This document shows positions 46,432-55,751 of a stretch of 64,000 bases of DNA, one piece after another. The translations under genes and the position numbers were made by a program. Below the pieces are notes generated by a model. That model did not search any database and had not been told where the DNA came from. It saw nothing but the letters and a program-made list of their open reading frames with translations. The number at the start of each line of letters is the position of its first letter. The stretch's first letter is position 1. This stretch comes from Sporosarcina sp. P33 (GTDB lineage: Bacteria > Bacillota > Bacilli > Bacillales_A > Planococcaceae), in assembly GCF_002077155.1 (NCBI RefSeq), contig NZ_CP015027.1, positions 676,001 to 740,000 of the forward strand. Direction: 5' to 3'.

Positions 46432-46882
46432 GTGCTTCCACCCACTTCCTAAGCTCCGCCATGCCGCGGTCTTTCATATGGAAGCTGAGATTTGTGCAGG
46501 CATCGAGTTCGGCGTCTGTCATCCAGACGGCCCCTTCCGTCTCCAGCAATGTAAATTCATTTTCCACATGTGTAATATCGCCGGAGAATACTGCCTTACA
46601 GAATGGAGGATCAGTAAAAACGACGTATTCGGCAAAGGAATGGACGTTTTTAATAGTTACTCCCGTTTCTTCCAATGTCTCCCGAATAGCCGCTTGTTCG
46701 ATTGTCTCTCCAGGCTCAGCTTTTCCGCCCGGGAATTCGATTCCCCGTACGCGATGTTTTGTCAGCAGCCAGCGGCCGTCGTGCTTAATGACGACCAGCA
46801 CGTGCCGCGATTCAATATGATGTTGATTCGGGCCGAAAGTCAATTCAACGCCAGCCCCTTGCAAATCTTCAAATTTCAGCAA
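46415..46882 (-). CDS. ytkD: Nudix hydrolase, 8-oxo-dGTPase-like (YtkD)
   Basis: 155 residues with an intact Nudix box, GGKAEPGETIEQAAIRE followed by TLEETG (residues ~63-85). In B. subtilis YtkD hydrolyses oxidised nucleotides and helps limit mutation. The start at ATG 46882 is 48 nt after the upstream gene. Overlaps the S9-like hydrolase gene. Confidence 0.9.
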   Translation of the reverse strand: MLKFEDLQGAGVELTFGPNQHHIESRHVLVVIKHDGRWLLTKHRVRGIEFPGGKAEPGETIEQAAIRETLEETGVTIKNVHSFAEYVVFTDPPFCKAVFSGDITHVENEFTLLETEGAVWMTDAELDACTNLSFHMKDRGMAELRKWVEAHGRTD

Positions 46883-46930
46883 TTTACGTCACGTCCTTTT
46901 CTTCAGTGTAGCGGAAAAGGACGTCGTGAA

Positions 46931-47245
46931 TCAACGAAAGAGCGGTAACTGCTCTATAAAGCGTTTTGATTCATTGTCTGTATATTCATGGATTAATGCA
47001 AAGACCTTTTTCATGCGAAGATCGATATCATCATTGTCCCTGTCGTAGTGATACGGCACATAGGGCAAATGCGAGCGCAGAAAGTTTCTGAATTCGAGCC
47101 GGTCAATCTGTTCAAATAACTTTTCGAAAATCGGGTATGCTTCTTTCGTAACTTCTACTTTATATTCCCACGTAGAAGAATGCGGATCAAGAAGTACTTG
47201 TTTATGGTTCAGCGATATATACATCGTGTATTTTTCTTCGTTCAT
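46931..47245 (-). CDS. conserved hypothetical protein
   Basis: About 104 residues, soluble, rich in aromatic and charged residues (…RSHLPYVPYHYDRDNDDID…). Start at ATG 47245, 6 nt after GTAGG; an ATG two codons earlier lies too close to it. No family recognised. It may be first in an operon with ytkD. Confidence 0.75.
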   Translation of the reverse strand: MNEEKYTMYISLNHKQVLLDPHSSTWEYKVEVTKEAYPIFEKLFEQIDRLEFRNFLRSHLPYVPYHYDRDNDDIDLRMKKVFALIHEYTDNESKRFIEQLPLFR

Positions 47246-47304
47246 AATCATCCTACTTTCTTTTTTAACGTAGCATGGCTTGTTTTGTACATATTATTCT
47301 GCAT

Positions 47305-47338
47305 TAAAAAAACCTATTAACTGTTACGTTAATAGGTT
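47305..47338 (-). terminator. malic enzyme terminator
   Basis: AACCTATTAA-ctgttacg-TTAATAGGTT with TTTTTTT on the minus strand. Confidence 0.9.
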
Positions 47339-47346
47339 CCGTATTA

Positions 47347-48669
47347 TTACATGCCACGTTCTTCATACACGACTTTTTCCACTGCCAGCGCCACATTAAT
47401 ATGCACGTTGGGATCGAGCGGATGCGGCACGAGATCATCGCGCTTTGTACTTTCCACAATTGCCTCAGCCGCTGCAATCAGCATCGGGTATGTGATCTCT
47501 TTTGCGTTCGCATTTAACGCGCCGCGGAAAATTCCCGGGAAACCAAGGACGTTATTGACCAGACGGCCGTCTGCCGCATAGGCTGCACCTGCTTCAAGTG
47601 CCGCATCCGGCGCAATTTCAGCATTTGGATTCGACAAAGCTAAAATGATCTGTCCTTTGCGCACCATCTCCGGTTTAATCAGATTAGCAACTCCTGTTGT
47701 CGCGATGACTAAATCACAAGTTGCCATGATTTCCTCCATTGAGTCAACCACAGTTCCTCCGCACTCGGCCAGCATGTCCGCTGCTCGCGGGTTTGGATCG
47801 GAGCCTTTCATTTCTGCGACGCCGTACGCCATAAACATCCGGCTGATTGCCAGACCTGCTGCGCCTAAACCAATCTGACCGACTGAGGAGTTTTCCAAAT
47901 CTACACCGACATGTTTACAAGCCGTGAGTGCCGCCGCAAGTGCGACAACCGCAGTGCCGTGCTGATCATCATGCATAACAGGAATCGGCAGTTCCTTTTT
48001 TAAGCGCTGTTCAATCTCGAAACAATGCGGGGAGCCGATGTCTTCCAACAAAATCGCACCAAATCCTTGATGGATGTGCTTTATTGTCTCTACCACTTCA
48101 TCAGGATCACTCGTATTCAGCAGGATTGGAATCCCGCTGATGCCGACGAATTGGTCAAACAATACAGCTTTTCCTTCCATGACCGGCATGCCTGCAACCG
48201 GACCAATATTACCAAGCCCTAAAATTGCCGTTCCGTCCGTAACGATGGCGACTGTATTCGATATGCCTGTAAAATAATTTGCCTGTTCCGGATCTTCCTC
48301 GATTGTTTTGCAGACACTCGCAACACCCGGTGTATAGACTCTGCGCAAATCTGCCAGTGAACGAATCTCATGTGCTGCCTTCATATGAATTTTTCCGCCT
48401 TCATGCACCTGAAGCACATCATCCGTCACGGCATGCACTTTAATCCCATGCTTCAAGTTTTCGATCGCTTCCACGATTTCTGCTAAATGCTCTTTATCAT
48501 TACATTGAAGCGCAATTTCCCGGATTGTGGAAACAGTTCCCACTTTGATTGTCTGTATATCTCCGATGTCACCGTTAAGCTGTCCGATTGCCATCGTGAC
48601 TTTACCTAAATTTCCCGGTTTGGAAGGTGTTTCGATAATTATATTACGCAAAAATTGACCTTGAGCCAT
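47347..48669 (-). CDS. NAD(P)-dependent malic enzyme with N-terminal ACT domain
   Basis: Oxidative decarboxylation of malate to pyruvate. 440 residues: ACT regulatory domain (~8-85), then malic enzyme with RRVYTPGVASVCK (catalytic Tyr/Lys region), VTDGTAILGLGNIG, HDDQHGTAVV (metal ligands) and the dinucleotide loop GLGAAGLAI. The AAA/ACT form is like B. subtilis MalS/MaeA-YtsJ relatives with ACT, suggesting amino-acid or small-molecule control. Monocistronic. Confidence 0.95.
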   Translation of the reverse strand: MAQGQFLRNIIIETPSKPGNLGKVTMAIGQLNGDIGDIQTIKVGTVSTIREIALQCNDKEHLAEIVEAIENLKHGIKVHAVTDDVLQVHEGGKIHMKAAHEIRSLADLRRVYTPGVASVCKTIEEDPEQANYFTGISNTVAIVTDGTAILGLGNIGPVAGMPVMEGKAVLFDQFVGISGIPILLNTSDPDEVVETIKHIHQGFGAILLEDIGSPHCFEIEQRLKKELPIPVMHDDQHGTAVVALAAALTACKHVGVDLENSSVGQIGLGAAGLAISRMFMAYGVAEMKGSDPNPRAADMLAECGGTVVDSMEEIMATCDLVIATTGVANLIKPEMVRKGQIILALSNPNAEIAPDAALEAGAAYAADGRLVNNVLGFPGIFRGALNANAKEITYPMLIAAAEAIVESTKRDDLVPHPLDPNVHINVALAVEKVVYEERGM

Positions 48670-48733
48670 AGTCAGCCCACCTCCTGCTTAGTTTCATATA
48701 TGTATTCTACCAGTGTTTCTGATTACTTCCATC

Positions 48734-48773
48734 AAAAAACACACATCTCAAATCATACATGAGATGTGTGTTT
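48734..48773 (-). terminator. yjfB terminator
   Basis: AACACACATCTCA / TGAGATGTGTGTTT stem with T-run on the minus strand. Confidence 0.92.
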
Positions 48774-48778
48774 GCCAA

Positions 48779-48958
48779 TCAAGCCCTGATATCAATGGAC
48801 ACACCTTTGGTAGGATGTGCCGCAGGCTGACTTTCAAGGCCATTCAGCATTTCTGACACAGCAGAAGCATCCATTGAAAGAGCTTTATTCATAATACTCA
48901 TTTGAACGGTTGACTGCAGACTTCTCAACTGACTGGACATAATTGAACTAATATCCAT
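48779..48958 (-). CDS. yjfB: YjfB family putative motility protein
   Basis: 59 residues beginning MDISSIMSSQLRSLQSTVQM, a pattern of the Firmicutes YjfB family, whose members are often near or regulated with flagellar genes. Start ATG 48958 with AAAGGGG upstream; the longer ATG (48985) lacks a site. Confidence 0.85.
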   Translation of the reverse strand: MDISSIMSSQLRSLQSTVQMSIMNKALSMDASAVSEMLNGLESQPAAHPTKGVSIDIRA

Positions 48959-49023
48959 TTCGTTCAACCCCTTTCTCATGTTCACTTCTTAGTATCGGTC
49001 AATTTCTTGCTGAATGAAGAATA

Positions 49024-49473
49024 TTACTCGTTTGTTTCACCCAGGAATGCATTCAGCATCCACTGATGCTTCTCTACACTCTGATAAATAGCGTTCAGCA
49101 TATCTTCTGTCCTGTCATCCGAATCTTTCGATGCAAATTCCATTGCTTTTTTCAGCGACTTCATCGTTTTATCGAAATCGTCTACTAATGTTTGGACCAT
49201 ATCATTCGCCTTTTCCGTCCCTTTTGCTTCATCGACAACGGACTCATTCAAATGCTGGGCTAATGTCGCAGTCGGTTCGCCGCCTAATGTCAGCACACGT
49301 TCTGCAATTTCATCCATATGCACAGTTGCTTCATTGTATAGTTCTTCAAATTTCGCATGCAGTGTGAAGAATTGATTTCCTTTTACATACCAGTGATAGT
49401 TATGAAGTTTCGCATACAGCACTGACCACGTGGATACTTGCTTGTTTAACTCCTGAATTAATTCTTTAGACAT
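49024..49473 (-). CDS. dps: Dps/ferritin-like DNA-protection protein
   Basis: 149-residue four-helix bundle that would form a 12-mer storing Fe and protecting DNA. The inter-subunit ferroxidase residues are kept in LHNYHWYVKGNQFFTLHAKFE (first His positions) and HMDEIAERVLTLGG. No PerR box is obvious upstream. Monocistronic. Confidence 0.93.
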   Translation of the reverse strand: MSKELIQELNKQVSTWSVLYAKLHNYHWYVKGNQFFTLHAKFEELYNEATVHMDEIAERVLTLGGEPTATLAQHLNESVVDEAKGTEKANDMVQTLVDDFDKTMKSLKKAMEFASKDSDDRTEDMLNAIYQSVEKHQWMLNAFLGETNE

Positions 49474-49570
49474 AAAAAAACACTCCTCTGATTGTTTTAA
49501 GCTTCTCTCTGTTAATTTACCACGTTAGCCGGTAAACTAAACCTACTTATATCGGAAGGTGATCTCTTTG

Positions 49571-49801
49571 TTGAAAAAAGTCTTAGTAGCACTGATCCGT
49601 TTCTATCAAAAGTTTATTTCGCCATTATCTGCCCCTTCTTGCCGTTTTTATCCGACTTGCTCCCACTACGGTGTCGAGGCTATCGAAACGCATGGTGCGC
49701 TTAAGGGCACTTGGCTTGCGGTAAAAAGGATTTTAAAATGTCATCCTCTTCACAAAGGCGGATTTGATCCGGTGCCTCCCAAAAAGTCTCATAAGAAATA
49801 A
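49571..49801 (+). CDS. yidD: membrane protein insertion efficiency factor YidD
   Basis: 76-residue amphipathic protein with the family core [10 protein letters not shown] … [15 protein letters not shown] … HKGGFDPVP. It assists YidC/SpoIIIJ-dependent membrane insertion. Start taken at TTG 49571, 9 nt after AAGGTG; GTG 49559 is in the ribosome-binding region. Confidence 0.92.
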   Translation: MKKVLVALIRFYQKFISPLSAPSCRFYPTCSHYGVEAIETHGALKGTWLAVKRILKCHPLHKGGFDPVPPKKSHKK

Positions 49802-49854
49802 TGATAATTAGGTTGCAATCATAAATCATATCTTGTATGATGAGAAAACAATCT

Positions 49855-49875
49855 AAATAGTAATCATTCCGATTA
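49855..49875. promoter_or_regulatory. Zur box
   Basis: aaataGTAATCATTcCGATTa matches the B. subtilis Zur operator consensus (AAATCGTAATNATTACGATTT) at all but three positions. It lies 19 nt before the zinc-binding lipoprotein start, so zinc repression is expected. Confidence 0.82.
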
Positions 49876-49893
49876 CGTCACGGAGGCTTTATA

Positions 49894-50850
49894 ATGAAAA
49901 TACGTTTTCTGCTGCTGGCGGCTTTATTGCTCGTTTTAAGCGGATGCACCCAGAACAAAACCAATGAACAAGATACGAAGACGTCCGACAAGTTACTGGT
50001 TTATACAACTGTCTATCCATTGCAATACTTCACTGAACGCATCGGCGGGGAATTTGTGGATGTGAAATCCATCTATCCGCCGGGAACAGACGAGCATGTG
50101 TTTGAGCCTACACAAAAAGATATGATGTCACTTGCAAAAGGTGATTTATTCTTTTATATCGGATTAGGTTTAGAAGGCTTTGTACAAAAGACAGAAAAAA
50201 CCTTGCAGAATGAAGATATCCAGTTCGTTCCGATCGCAGATTCTATTGATCCTGAAGAACTCGAAGAAGGACATTCACATGAAGATGAATCTGAAGAAGA
50301 ACATGAGGGACATCAGCATGAAGATACAGTTGACCCTCACGTTTGGATTTCTCCTTACCTCAGCACGAAGCTTGCAGAAAAAATTACGCAGGAGCTTTCA
50401 GATGAACTTCCCGAGCATGCTGATTTTTTCAAACAGAACTTTGATGCGCTTTATGATGAACTGGAAGAGCTGGACCGAAAATATAAAACGATGGCGGATG
50501 CCGCACCAAACAAAACATTCTTTGTTTCTCACCAGGCATTCGGCTACTTGGCAGACGCCTACGGTTTACAGCAGCTGGCAGTTTCAGGTCTGGACACACA
50601 AAATGAACCATCGCAAAAACAGCTCGCGGCGCTAGTAAAAGAAGCAAAAGAAAAAGACATTCAGTATATCTTATTTGAACAGAACGTCAGCTCAAAATTA
50701 GCTGAAGTCATCAAAAAAGAACTGAATGCCGAAGCATTGACGCTGCATAATTTGAGTGTGCTCACAGAAGAGGACATCCAAAATGAAGAAACATACTTTA
50801 CACTTATGGAATATAATTTGGATGTATTGAAAAAAGCGTTAACTAATTAA
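49894..50850 (+). CDS. znuA: zinc ABC transporter substrate-binding lipoprotein
   Basis: 318-residue cluster-A1 metal-binding protein (ZnuA/AdcA). Lipobox LSGC (Cys ~18); metal ligands His in DEHVFEP, His in DPHVWISP, His in SHQAFGYL and an acidic residue near the C-terminus. A His/Asp/Glu-rich loop (HSHEDESEEEHEGHQHED) lies in the middle, typical of zinc rather than manganese binders. No permease or ATPase gene lies in this window, so it is an orphan subunit under a Zur box. ACGGAGG precedes the ATG. Confidence 0.92.
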   Translation: MKIRFLLLAALLLVLSGCTQNKTNEQDTKTSDKLLVYTTVYPLQYFTERIGGEFVDVKSIYPPGTDEHVFEPTQKDMMSLAKGDLFFYIGLGLEGFVQKTEKTLQNEDIQFVPIADSIDPEELEEGHSHEDESEEEHEGHQHEDTVDPHVWISPYLSTKLAEKITQELSDELPEHADFFKQNFDALYDELEELDRKYKTMADAAPNKTFFVSHQAFGYLADAYGLQQLAVSGLDTQNEPSQKQLAALVKEAKEKDIQYILFEQNVSSKLAEVIKKELNAEALTLHNLSVLTEEDIQNEETYFTLMEYNLDVLKKALTN

Positions 50851-50878
50851 CAGTGGAGTTCGCCTCCACTGTTTTTTT
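50851..50878 (+). terminator. terminator of znuA-like gene
   Basis: CAGTGGAG-ttcgc-CTCCACTG then seven T; the T-run reaches the convergent menE stop. Confidence 0.92.
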
Positions 50879-52313
50879 ACAGCCATTTTTTCAATTCAAA
50901 ACGCATCAGCTTGTTGGACGCATTGCGCGGCAGCTGCTCGACAAAGTGAAATTCTTTCGGCAGTTTATAACGAGCCAGACGCAGCTCACAGAACTTCAGC
51001 AGTTCTTCTTCATTCGCTGAACCGACAATGAACGCAACAGGCACTTGTCCCCACGCCGGATCTTCTTTGCCGCATACTCCTGCCTCACTGACGGACGGGT
51101 GTGCGAGCAGAATATTTTCCACTTCGGCAGGATAAATATTTTCTCCTCCTGAAATGATCAAATCTGCCCGTCTGTCCACGATGAACAAATACCCTTCTTC
51201 ATCCAGATAGCCCATATCGCCTGTCGCAAGCCAGCCGTCTTCAGTCAAAGCCTTCCTCGCCTGTTGACTGCCAATGTATCCAGGCGTAACATGAGGCCCT
51301 TTAATCAGCACTTCCCCAACTTCTCCTGGATGATCGGTATCTTTAATTGCAATTTGATTAAAGAACAGCGGTTTGCCGGCAGAACCGAGTTTACGGGCCG
51401 CATCCGCTTTCCCGAGTGCAGTTGTCTGAGAAGACGTTTCAGTCATGCCGTACGTCTGGAGAATTGGCAAGCCGCAGTCAGCCGCACGCTCTAGATAATC
51501 GAGCGGCACCGGCCCGCCACCGACCAGCATCGTCCGGAATACAGGATGTGCTTTACACTCTTGCTTTTCCATCACACGAACAATCTGATCCAATGTCAGC
51601 GCAACAACTGACATGGCGGTTACATGTCCCGCGATAATTTGTGCCGCAGCTTCTTCTGCATCAAACTTTTCAAACAGCCGCATTTCCATCCCGTAAATCA
51701 CTGAACGAATAATGATCGACAGACCGCTAATATGAAACAGAGGCATCATGCACAGCCAGGAATCCCGGTCAGTCAGCCCTAGATTGAGTGCAGAAGCCAA
51801 TGCACTGGCCGTATGATTTCCCGCAGTCTGTCGCACTCCTTTTGGAACACCTGTTGTGCCTGACGTGTACATAATGGATAGCGTCTGATCTTCCATCCAT
51901 AATTCCTTCACAGCGAATTCGGCCGTATTTGACTGACGAACTGTTGAATAAAGCAGGCATGGCACACGAAGTAATTCAGGCGCAGAATGAATGCGATCGT
52001 CAATCAGCACCATCTTCGCTTCCGAATCGTTTACTTGCCAGCGCAGCTCCTCTTCCGTCAACCGGTTGTTCAGACAGACGACTTCCGCACTCAACAGCCA
52101 GCACGCATGGATAAACAGTACCGTTTGTTCATTGGACTGACTGAGAAGTGCCACCCGGCTTTCAGGCTCGACACCCAGATGATGCAGCTGCTGTGCAATT
52201 TCCAATGCTTGATCATACAGCTCCCGGTACGACCAGTGTACTTCACCGGTAACCAATGCAGATGCATCCGGTGTCAATTTTGCCCGTTGCAGGAGCCAAT
52301 TTGGAATCATCAT
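50877..52313 (-). CDS. menE: o-succinylbenzoate-CoA ligase
   Basis: Activates o-succinylbenzoate to its CoA ester in menaquinone synthesis. 478-residue ANL-superfamily enzyme with the AMP motif MYTSGTTGVPKGV, the TYGMTETSS loop, the GDMGYLDEEG hinge and C-terminal lysine domain (ASNKLMRFELK). ATG 52313 follows GGAGGG. Last men gene here; menC, usual next in B. subtilis, is absent. Confidence 0.96.
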   Translation of the reverse strand: MMIPNWLLQRAKLTPDASALVTGEVHWSYRELYDQALEIAQQLHHLGVEPESRVALLSQSNEQTVLFIHACWLLSAEVVCLNNRLTEEELRWQVNDSEAKMVLIDDRIHSAPELLRVPCLLYSTVRQSNTAEFAVKELWMEDQTLSIMYTSGTTGVPKGVRQTAGNHTASALASALNLGLTDRDSWLCMMPLFHISGLSIIIRSVIYGMEMRLFEKFDAEEAAAQIIAGHVTAMSVVALTLDQIVRVMEKQECKAHPVFRTMLVGGGPVPLDYLERAADCGLPILQTYGMTETSSQTTALGKADAARKLGSAGKPLFFNQIAIKDTDHPGEVGEVLIKGPHVTPGYIGSQQARKALTEDGWLATGDMGYLDEEGYLFIVDRRADLIISGGENIYPAEVENILLAHPSVSEAGVCGKEDPAWGQVPVAFIVGSANEEELLKFCELRLARYKLPKEFHFVEQLPRNASNKLMRFELKKWL

Positions 52314-52344
52314 GATGTACCCTCCAATAAAAAATGACGTAATG

Positions 52345-52372
52345 AAAAAGCTGCCTGTAGCAGGCAGCTTTG
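52345..52372 (-). terminator. hairpin/terminator between menB and menE
   Basis: AAAGCTGCCTG-tag-CAGGCAGCTTT, followed by TT on the minus strand. It may cause partial termination inside the men operon. Confidence 0.8.
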
Positions 52373-52376
52373 TTGT

Positions 52377-53195
52377 TTAAGGGAAGCGCGGGAATTGATC
52401 GAAGTCCGGCTTGCGCTTTTCTTTAAACGCATCGCGTCCCTCTTTCGCTTCTTCCGTTGTGTAATAAAGCAATGTTGCGTCTCCGGCTAATTGCTGAAGT
52501 CCAGCCAAGCCGTCTGTGTCTGCGTTCATTGCTGCTTTTAGGAAGCGGAGTGCAGTCGGGCTCTTGCCAAGCATTTCTTCACACCACTGAACCGTTTCAT
52601 CTTCAAGCTGCTCGTACGGGACTACTGTGTTGACTAAGCCCATGTCAAGTGCTTCCTGCGCATCATACTGACGGCACAAGTACCAGATTTCACGCGCTTT
52701 CTTATGTCCGACGATACGTGCGAGGTATCCAGAGCCATAGCCTGCGTCGAATGAACCAACAGTAGGTCCTGTCTGTCCGAAACGTGCATTGTCAGCTGCG
52801 ATTGTCAAATCACATACTACATGCAGTACGTGACCGCCGCCGATAGCATACCCTGCAACCATTGCGACTACTGGCTTTGGAATTACACGAATTAAACGCT
52901 GCAGATCCAATACATTCAAACGCGGAATTTCGTCGTCTCCAACATAACCGCCGTGACCGCGAACGGATTGATCGCCTCCTGAACAGAAAGCTTTCTCCCC
53001 TTCTCCAGTGAGTACGATAACGCCGATCCGCTCATCATCTCTTGCACGTGAGAATGCATCGATCATTTCCATTACAGTTTTTGGACGGAATGCATTGCGC
53101 ACTTCCGGACGATTGATTGTGATTTTTGCGATACCATTGTACATTTCGTACTTGATATCATCATATGTACGAAGCGTTTCCCATTGACGGGTCAT
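52377..53195 (-). CDS. menB: 1,4-dihydroxy-2-naphthoyl-CoA synthase
   Basis: Crotonase-fold ring-closing enzyme of menaquinone synthesis. 272 residues with [20 protein letters not shown] at the N-terminus, the oxyanion motif [15 protein letters not shown], the [13 protein letters not shown] loop and [25 protein letters not shown] precedes the start. Confidence 0.98.
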   Translation of the reverse strand: MTRQWETLRTYDDIKYEMYNGIAKITINRPEVRNAFRPKTVMEMIDAFSRARDDERIGVIVLTGEGEKAFCSGGDQSVRGHGGYVGDDEIPRLNVLDLQRLIRVIPKPVVAMVAGYAIGGGHVLHVVCDLTIAADNARFGQTGPTVGSFDAGYGSGYLARIVGHKKAREIWYLCRQYDAQEALDMGLVNTVVPYEQLEDETVQWCEEMLGKSPTALRFLKAAMNADTDGLAGLQQLAGDATLLYYTTEEAKEGRDAFKEKRKPDFDQFPRFP

Positions 53196-53215
53196 AGTTA
53201 ATTCCTCCTCAGTCT

Positions 53216-54040
53216 TTATATTGTTTTCAAATAACTCTTTACCATTGTAGCAAATTGTCGCGGTTTTTCCACGTGAATTGCATGGCCTGCGTCTTTTATC
53301 GTTTCATGCTGCGCATTCGGCAAGATGTTCATCATTTCCCGAGCAATAGTTTCAAATTTCTCGTCTTTACTGCCAGTGATCAATAAAACAGGAAGTGTCA
53401 ATTGCTCAAGCTGTTGCCAGTAAGAAGGCTGACTGCCCGTGCCAACGCCCCGCAAACTGTTCGCAAGACCCATTGCCCGCTGATTCAGCCGTTCATTCCG
53501 TACCGCCAGCTGACGGCTCTCTGACAGTTTTTTCTGGGAATGAAACAGGGGAATATCCTGCCAGAAGTCAGTAAACTTTTCGATTCCTTCACTTTCCACA
53601 CGGTCTGCAAGCTTGCTGTCTGCGGAAATCCTGGCAAGCCGTTCATCCGCTGTCCGCAAGCCCGGTGAACTGCTTTCGAGGATAAGGCATGCCACGTCTT
53701 CAGGATGGCTGACTGTGTAACCAAGAGCGATGCGTCCGCCCATGGAATAGCCAAGAAAGACAGGCCGATTCACTTTAAGCGTCTGCAGCACTTCGCGGAG
53801 ATCAGCGACCTGTTCTTCCATACGGTAACGTTCAGCTGACAAAGGTGCTTCCGTCTTACCGTGGCCGATCAAGTCGACTGTAATTACATGGTATTCTTCC
53901 TTCAGATCCCCGATAGTTTCCTCCCACGTGGCGGTTGATCCCGTGAAACCGTGCAGCATGACAAGAGCAGGCAGCCGTTCATCGCCAAATCGCGCAATGT
54001 GCGTTTCTACCCCTCTGACATTCAGCCATTCAGTTGCCAA
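53216..54040 (-). CDS. menH: 2-succinyl-6-hydroxy-2,4-cyclohexadiene-1-carboxylate synthase
   Basis: 274-residue alpha/beta hydrolase removing pyruvate from the MenD product. Nucleophile in [11 protein letters not shown], acid in TGSKDEKFE, histidine in [12 protein letters not shown] use TTG 54040, with AAGGAG upstream, overlapping menD by 11 nt; the longer frame from 54121 runs 92 nt into menD and has no ribosome binding site. Confidence 0.93.
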   Translation of the reverse strand: MATEWLNVRGVETHIARFGDERLPALVMLHGFTGSTATWEETIGDLKEEYHVITVDLIGHGKTEAPLSAERYRMEEQVADLREVLQTLKVNRPVFLGYSMGGRIALGYTVSHPEDVACLILESSSPGLRTADERLARISADSKLADRVESEGIEKFTDFWQDIPLFHSQKKLSESRQLAVRNERLNQRAMGLANSLRGVGTGSQPSYWQQLEQLTLPVLLITGSKDEKFETIAREMMNILPNAQHETIKDAGHAIHVEKPRQFATMVKSYLKTI

Positions 54041-55751
54041 CGCGTTCCACTCTCCTTGCAATTTCACGCCATACAGCGCGGTGTGCTTCGACGTTATCCG
54101 CCCGGACGGTCTCCACTTCAATCATCCGCAATGCAGCATTTTTTTCGGCTTGCATCGTTCGTTCAAATGCTTCGATTGTATTCACTTCGTCGTATTGCGC
54201 TTCATACATCGCGGCGAGATGACCAAACTTCAAATTAGTTGGCGTGCCGAATAATTGCTCATAGTGCATTTCCACAGAGGCCTGCGGTAAATAAGAAAAG
54301 ATGCCGCCTCCATTATTATTAATCAGGACAATTGTCAGATCTGTCTGCTGCAGCCTGGAGATGATCAGACCGTTGATATCATGCAAAAATGCCAGATCAC
54401 CAATTAATAAATAGGTTTTGCGTTTCCGGCCTTCCTGAATGCCAAGCGCAGTCGACACAACGCCGTCAATGCCATTCGTTCCTCTATTGCAGAACAATGA
54501 AATGTCCCTGCCTGTCTTTTGAAAATGGGTATCCAGATCCCGGATCGGCATACTGCTGCTGCATACGACATCTGAGCCATCAGGCAGATTGGCAATGAAC
54601 TGACGAACAAAATGGCCTTCGTCTCCGGCAAATTGCTTGTCTTCATTCATCACTTCAGCGGAAATGTGATTGGCTTCAACCCACCGTTGCGTGTAGCTTG
54701 TACGTTCACGTTCCATAAGGGCTTGTTGCCAGACACTCGCATCACTTGCCTGCAGATGATGTGTCGTTAGGCCAATCGGATCCCGGTAGTTGGGTGAATC
54801 ATCGACGACAATATACGTTTTGGGACAGCTCTTCTGCAGAAATAACAGCAATGGTTTCGATACAGGCTGCGGACCAAAACGAATGACACAATCCGGCTGA
54901 ACGCGCGCACTGAACACTTCACTCTTCAGCAAGGCATCATATTGATCGATGCATAAATCCAGGCAATCCTCCGGCACTTGTGAACGCAAATTAGATAACG
55001 GATCACATAAAACTGGCCACTGGAGAGCTTTGGCGAACTTCCAGAAGAGGTCTTTGCAGAGTGTCGGCGGCTGTTCGCCCACTACGATAATCCCCTTGAC
55101 AGAACTTGTAATGGCCTGATGAAGCAGTTGTTTCATTTCATCAGTAACTGCCAGTTCTGCAGCGAGCTGCTGCTGAACCCGGGTTTCAGGCAAAGCGGCT
55201 TCTAAATCTATCAGCAGCGGTTCGCGGAACGGTATATTCATATGAACAGGTCCCTTCGGCGCAGTTTTTGCCACAGAAAGAAGCCGAAAAGCCCGCTGTT
55301 CCATATAACGTAAAATATCTTCGCGGTGCTCCGGTATAGGAAAGTCCACGCTTTCTTTTACATGCTCCCCAAACATACGAATTTGATCGATCGCCTGCGG
55401 AGCACCCACTTCACGTAATTCGTGCGGACGATCCGCTGTGATGACAATCAGCGGCAGACGTGCGTAAAATGCTTCAGTAACCGCCGGGTGATAATTCGAG
55501 GCAGCTGTTCCTGATGTACATAACAGCACAACAGGCTTTCCTGTTGCTTTTACTAAGCCCAGCGCATAAAAAGCAGCTGATCGTTCATCTGTATGGATAT
55601 ATGTCTGCATGTCCTTGGACGCCGTCAGGGCATAAGCAAGCGGTGTCGATCTGGAACCCGGACTGATCACCGCTTTATTCGCTCCTTGACGCAGCAGAAC
55701 ACTCGTTAAACGAAGCACATAATTGGTTAACCCTGTTTCATGATCATTCAT
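54030..55751 (-). CDS. menD: 2-succinyl-5-enolpyruvyl-6-hydroxy-3-cyclohexene-1-carboxylate synthase
   Basis: ThDP-dependent enzyme joining isochorismate and 2-oxoglutarate. 573 residues: N-terminal Glu region VISPGSRSTPLAYAL, and the ThDP/Mg motif GDLAFLHDINGL … NNNGGGIFSYLP. Overlaps menF by 8 nt and menH by 11 nt, so the three are translationally coupled. Confidence 0.97.
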   Translation of the reverse strand: MNDHETGLTNYVLRLTSVLLRQGANKAVISPGSRSTPLAYALTASKDMQTYIHTDERSAAFYALGLVKATGKPVVLLCTSGTAASNYHPAVTEAFYARLPLIVITADRPHELREVGAPQAIDQIRMFGEHVKESVDFPIPEHREDILRYMEQRAFRLLSVAKTAPKGPVHMNIPFREPLLIDLEAALPETRVQQQLAAELAVTDEMKQLLHQAITSSVKGIIVVGEQPPTLCKDLFWKFAKALQWPVLCDPLSNLRSQVPEDCLDLCIDQYDALLKSEVFSARVQPDCVIRFGPQPVSKPLLLFLQKSCPKTYIVVDDSPNYRDPIGLTTHHLQASDASVWQQALMERERTSYTQRWVEANHISAEVMNEDKQFAGDEGHFVRQFIANLPDGSDVVCSSSMPIRDLDTHFQKTGRDISLFCNRGTNGIDGVVSTALGIQEGRKRKTYLLIGDLAFLHDINGLIISRLQQTDLTIVLINNNGGGIFSYLPQASVEMHYEQLFGTPTNLKFGHLAAMYEAQYDEVNTIEAFERTMQAEKNAALRMIEVETVRADNVEAHRAVWREIARRVERVGN

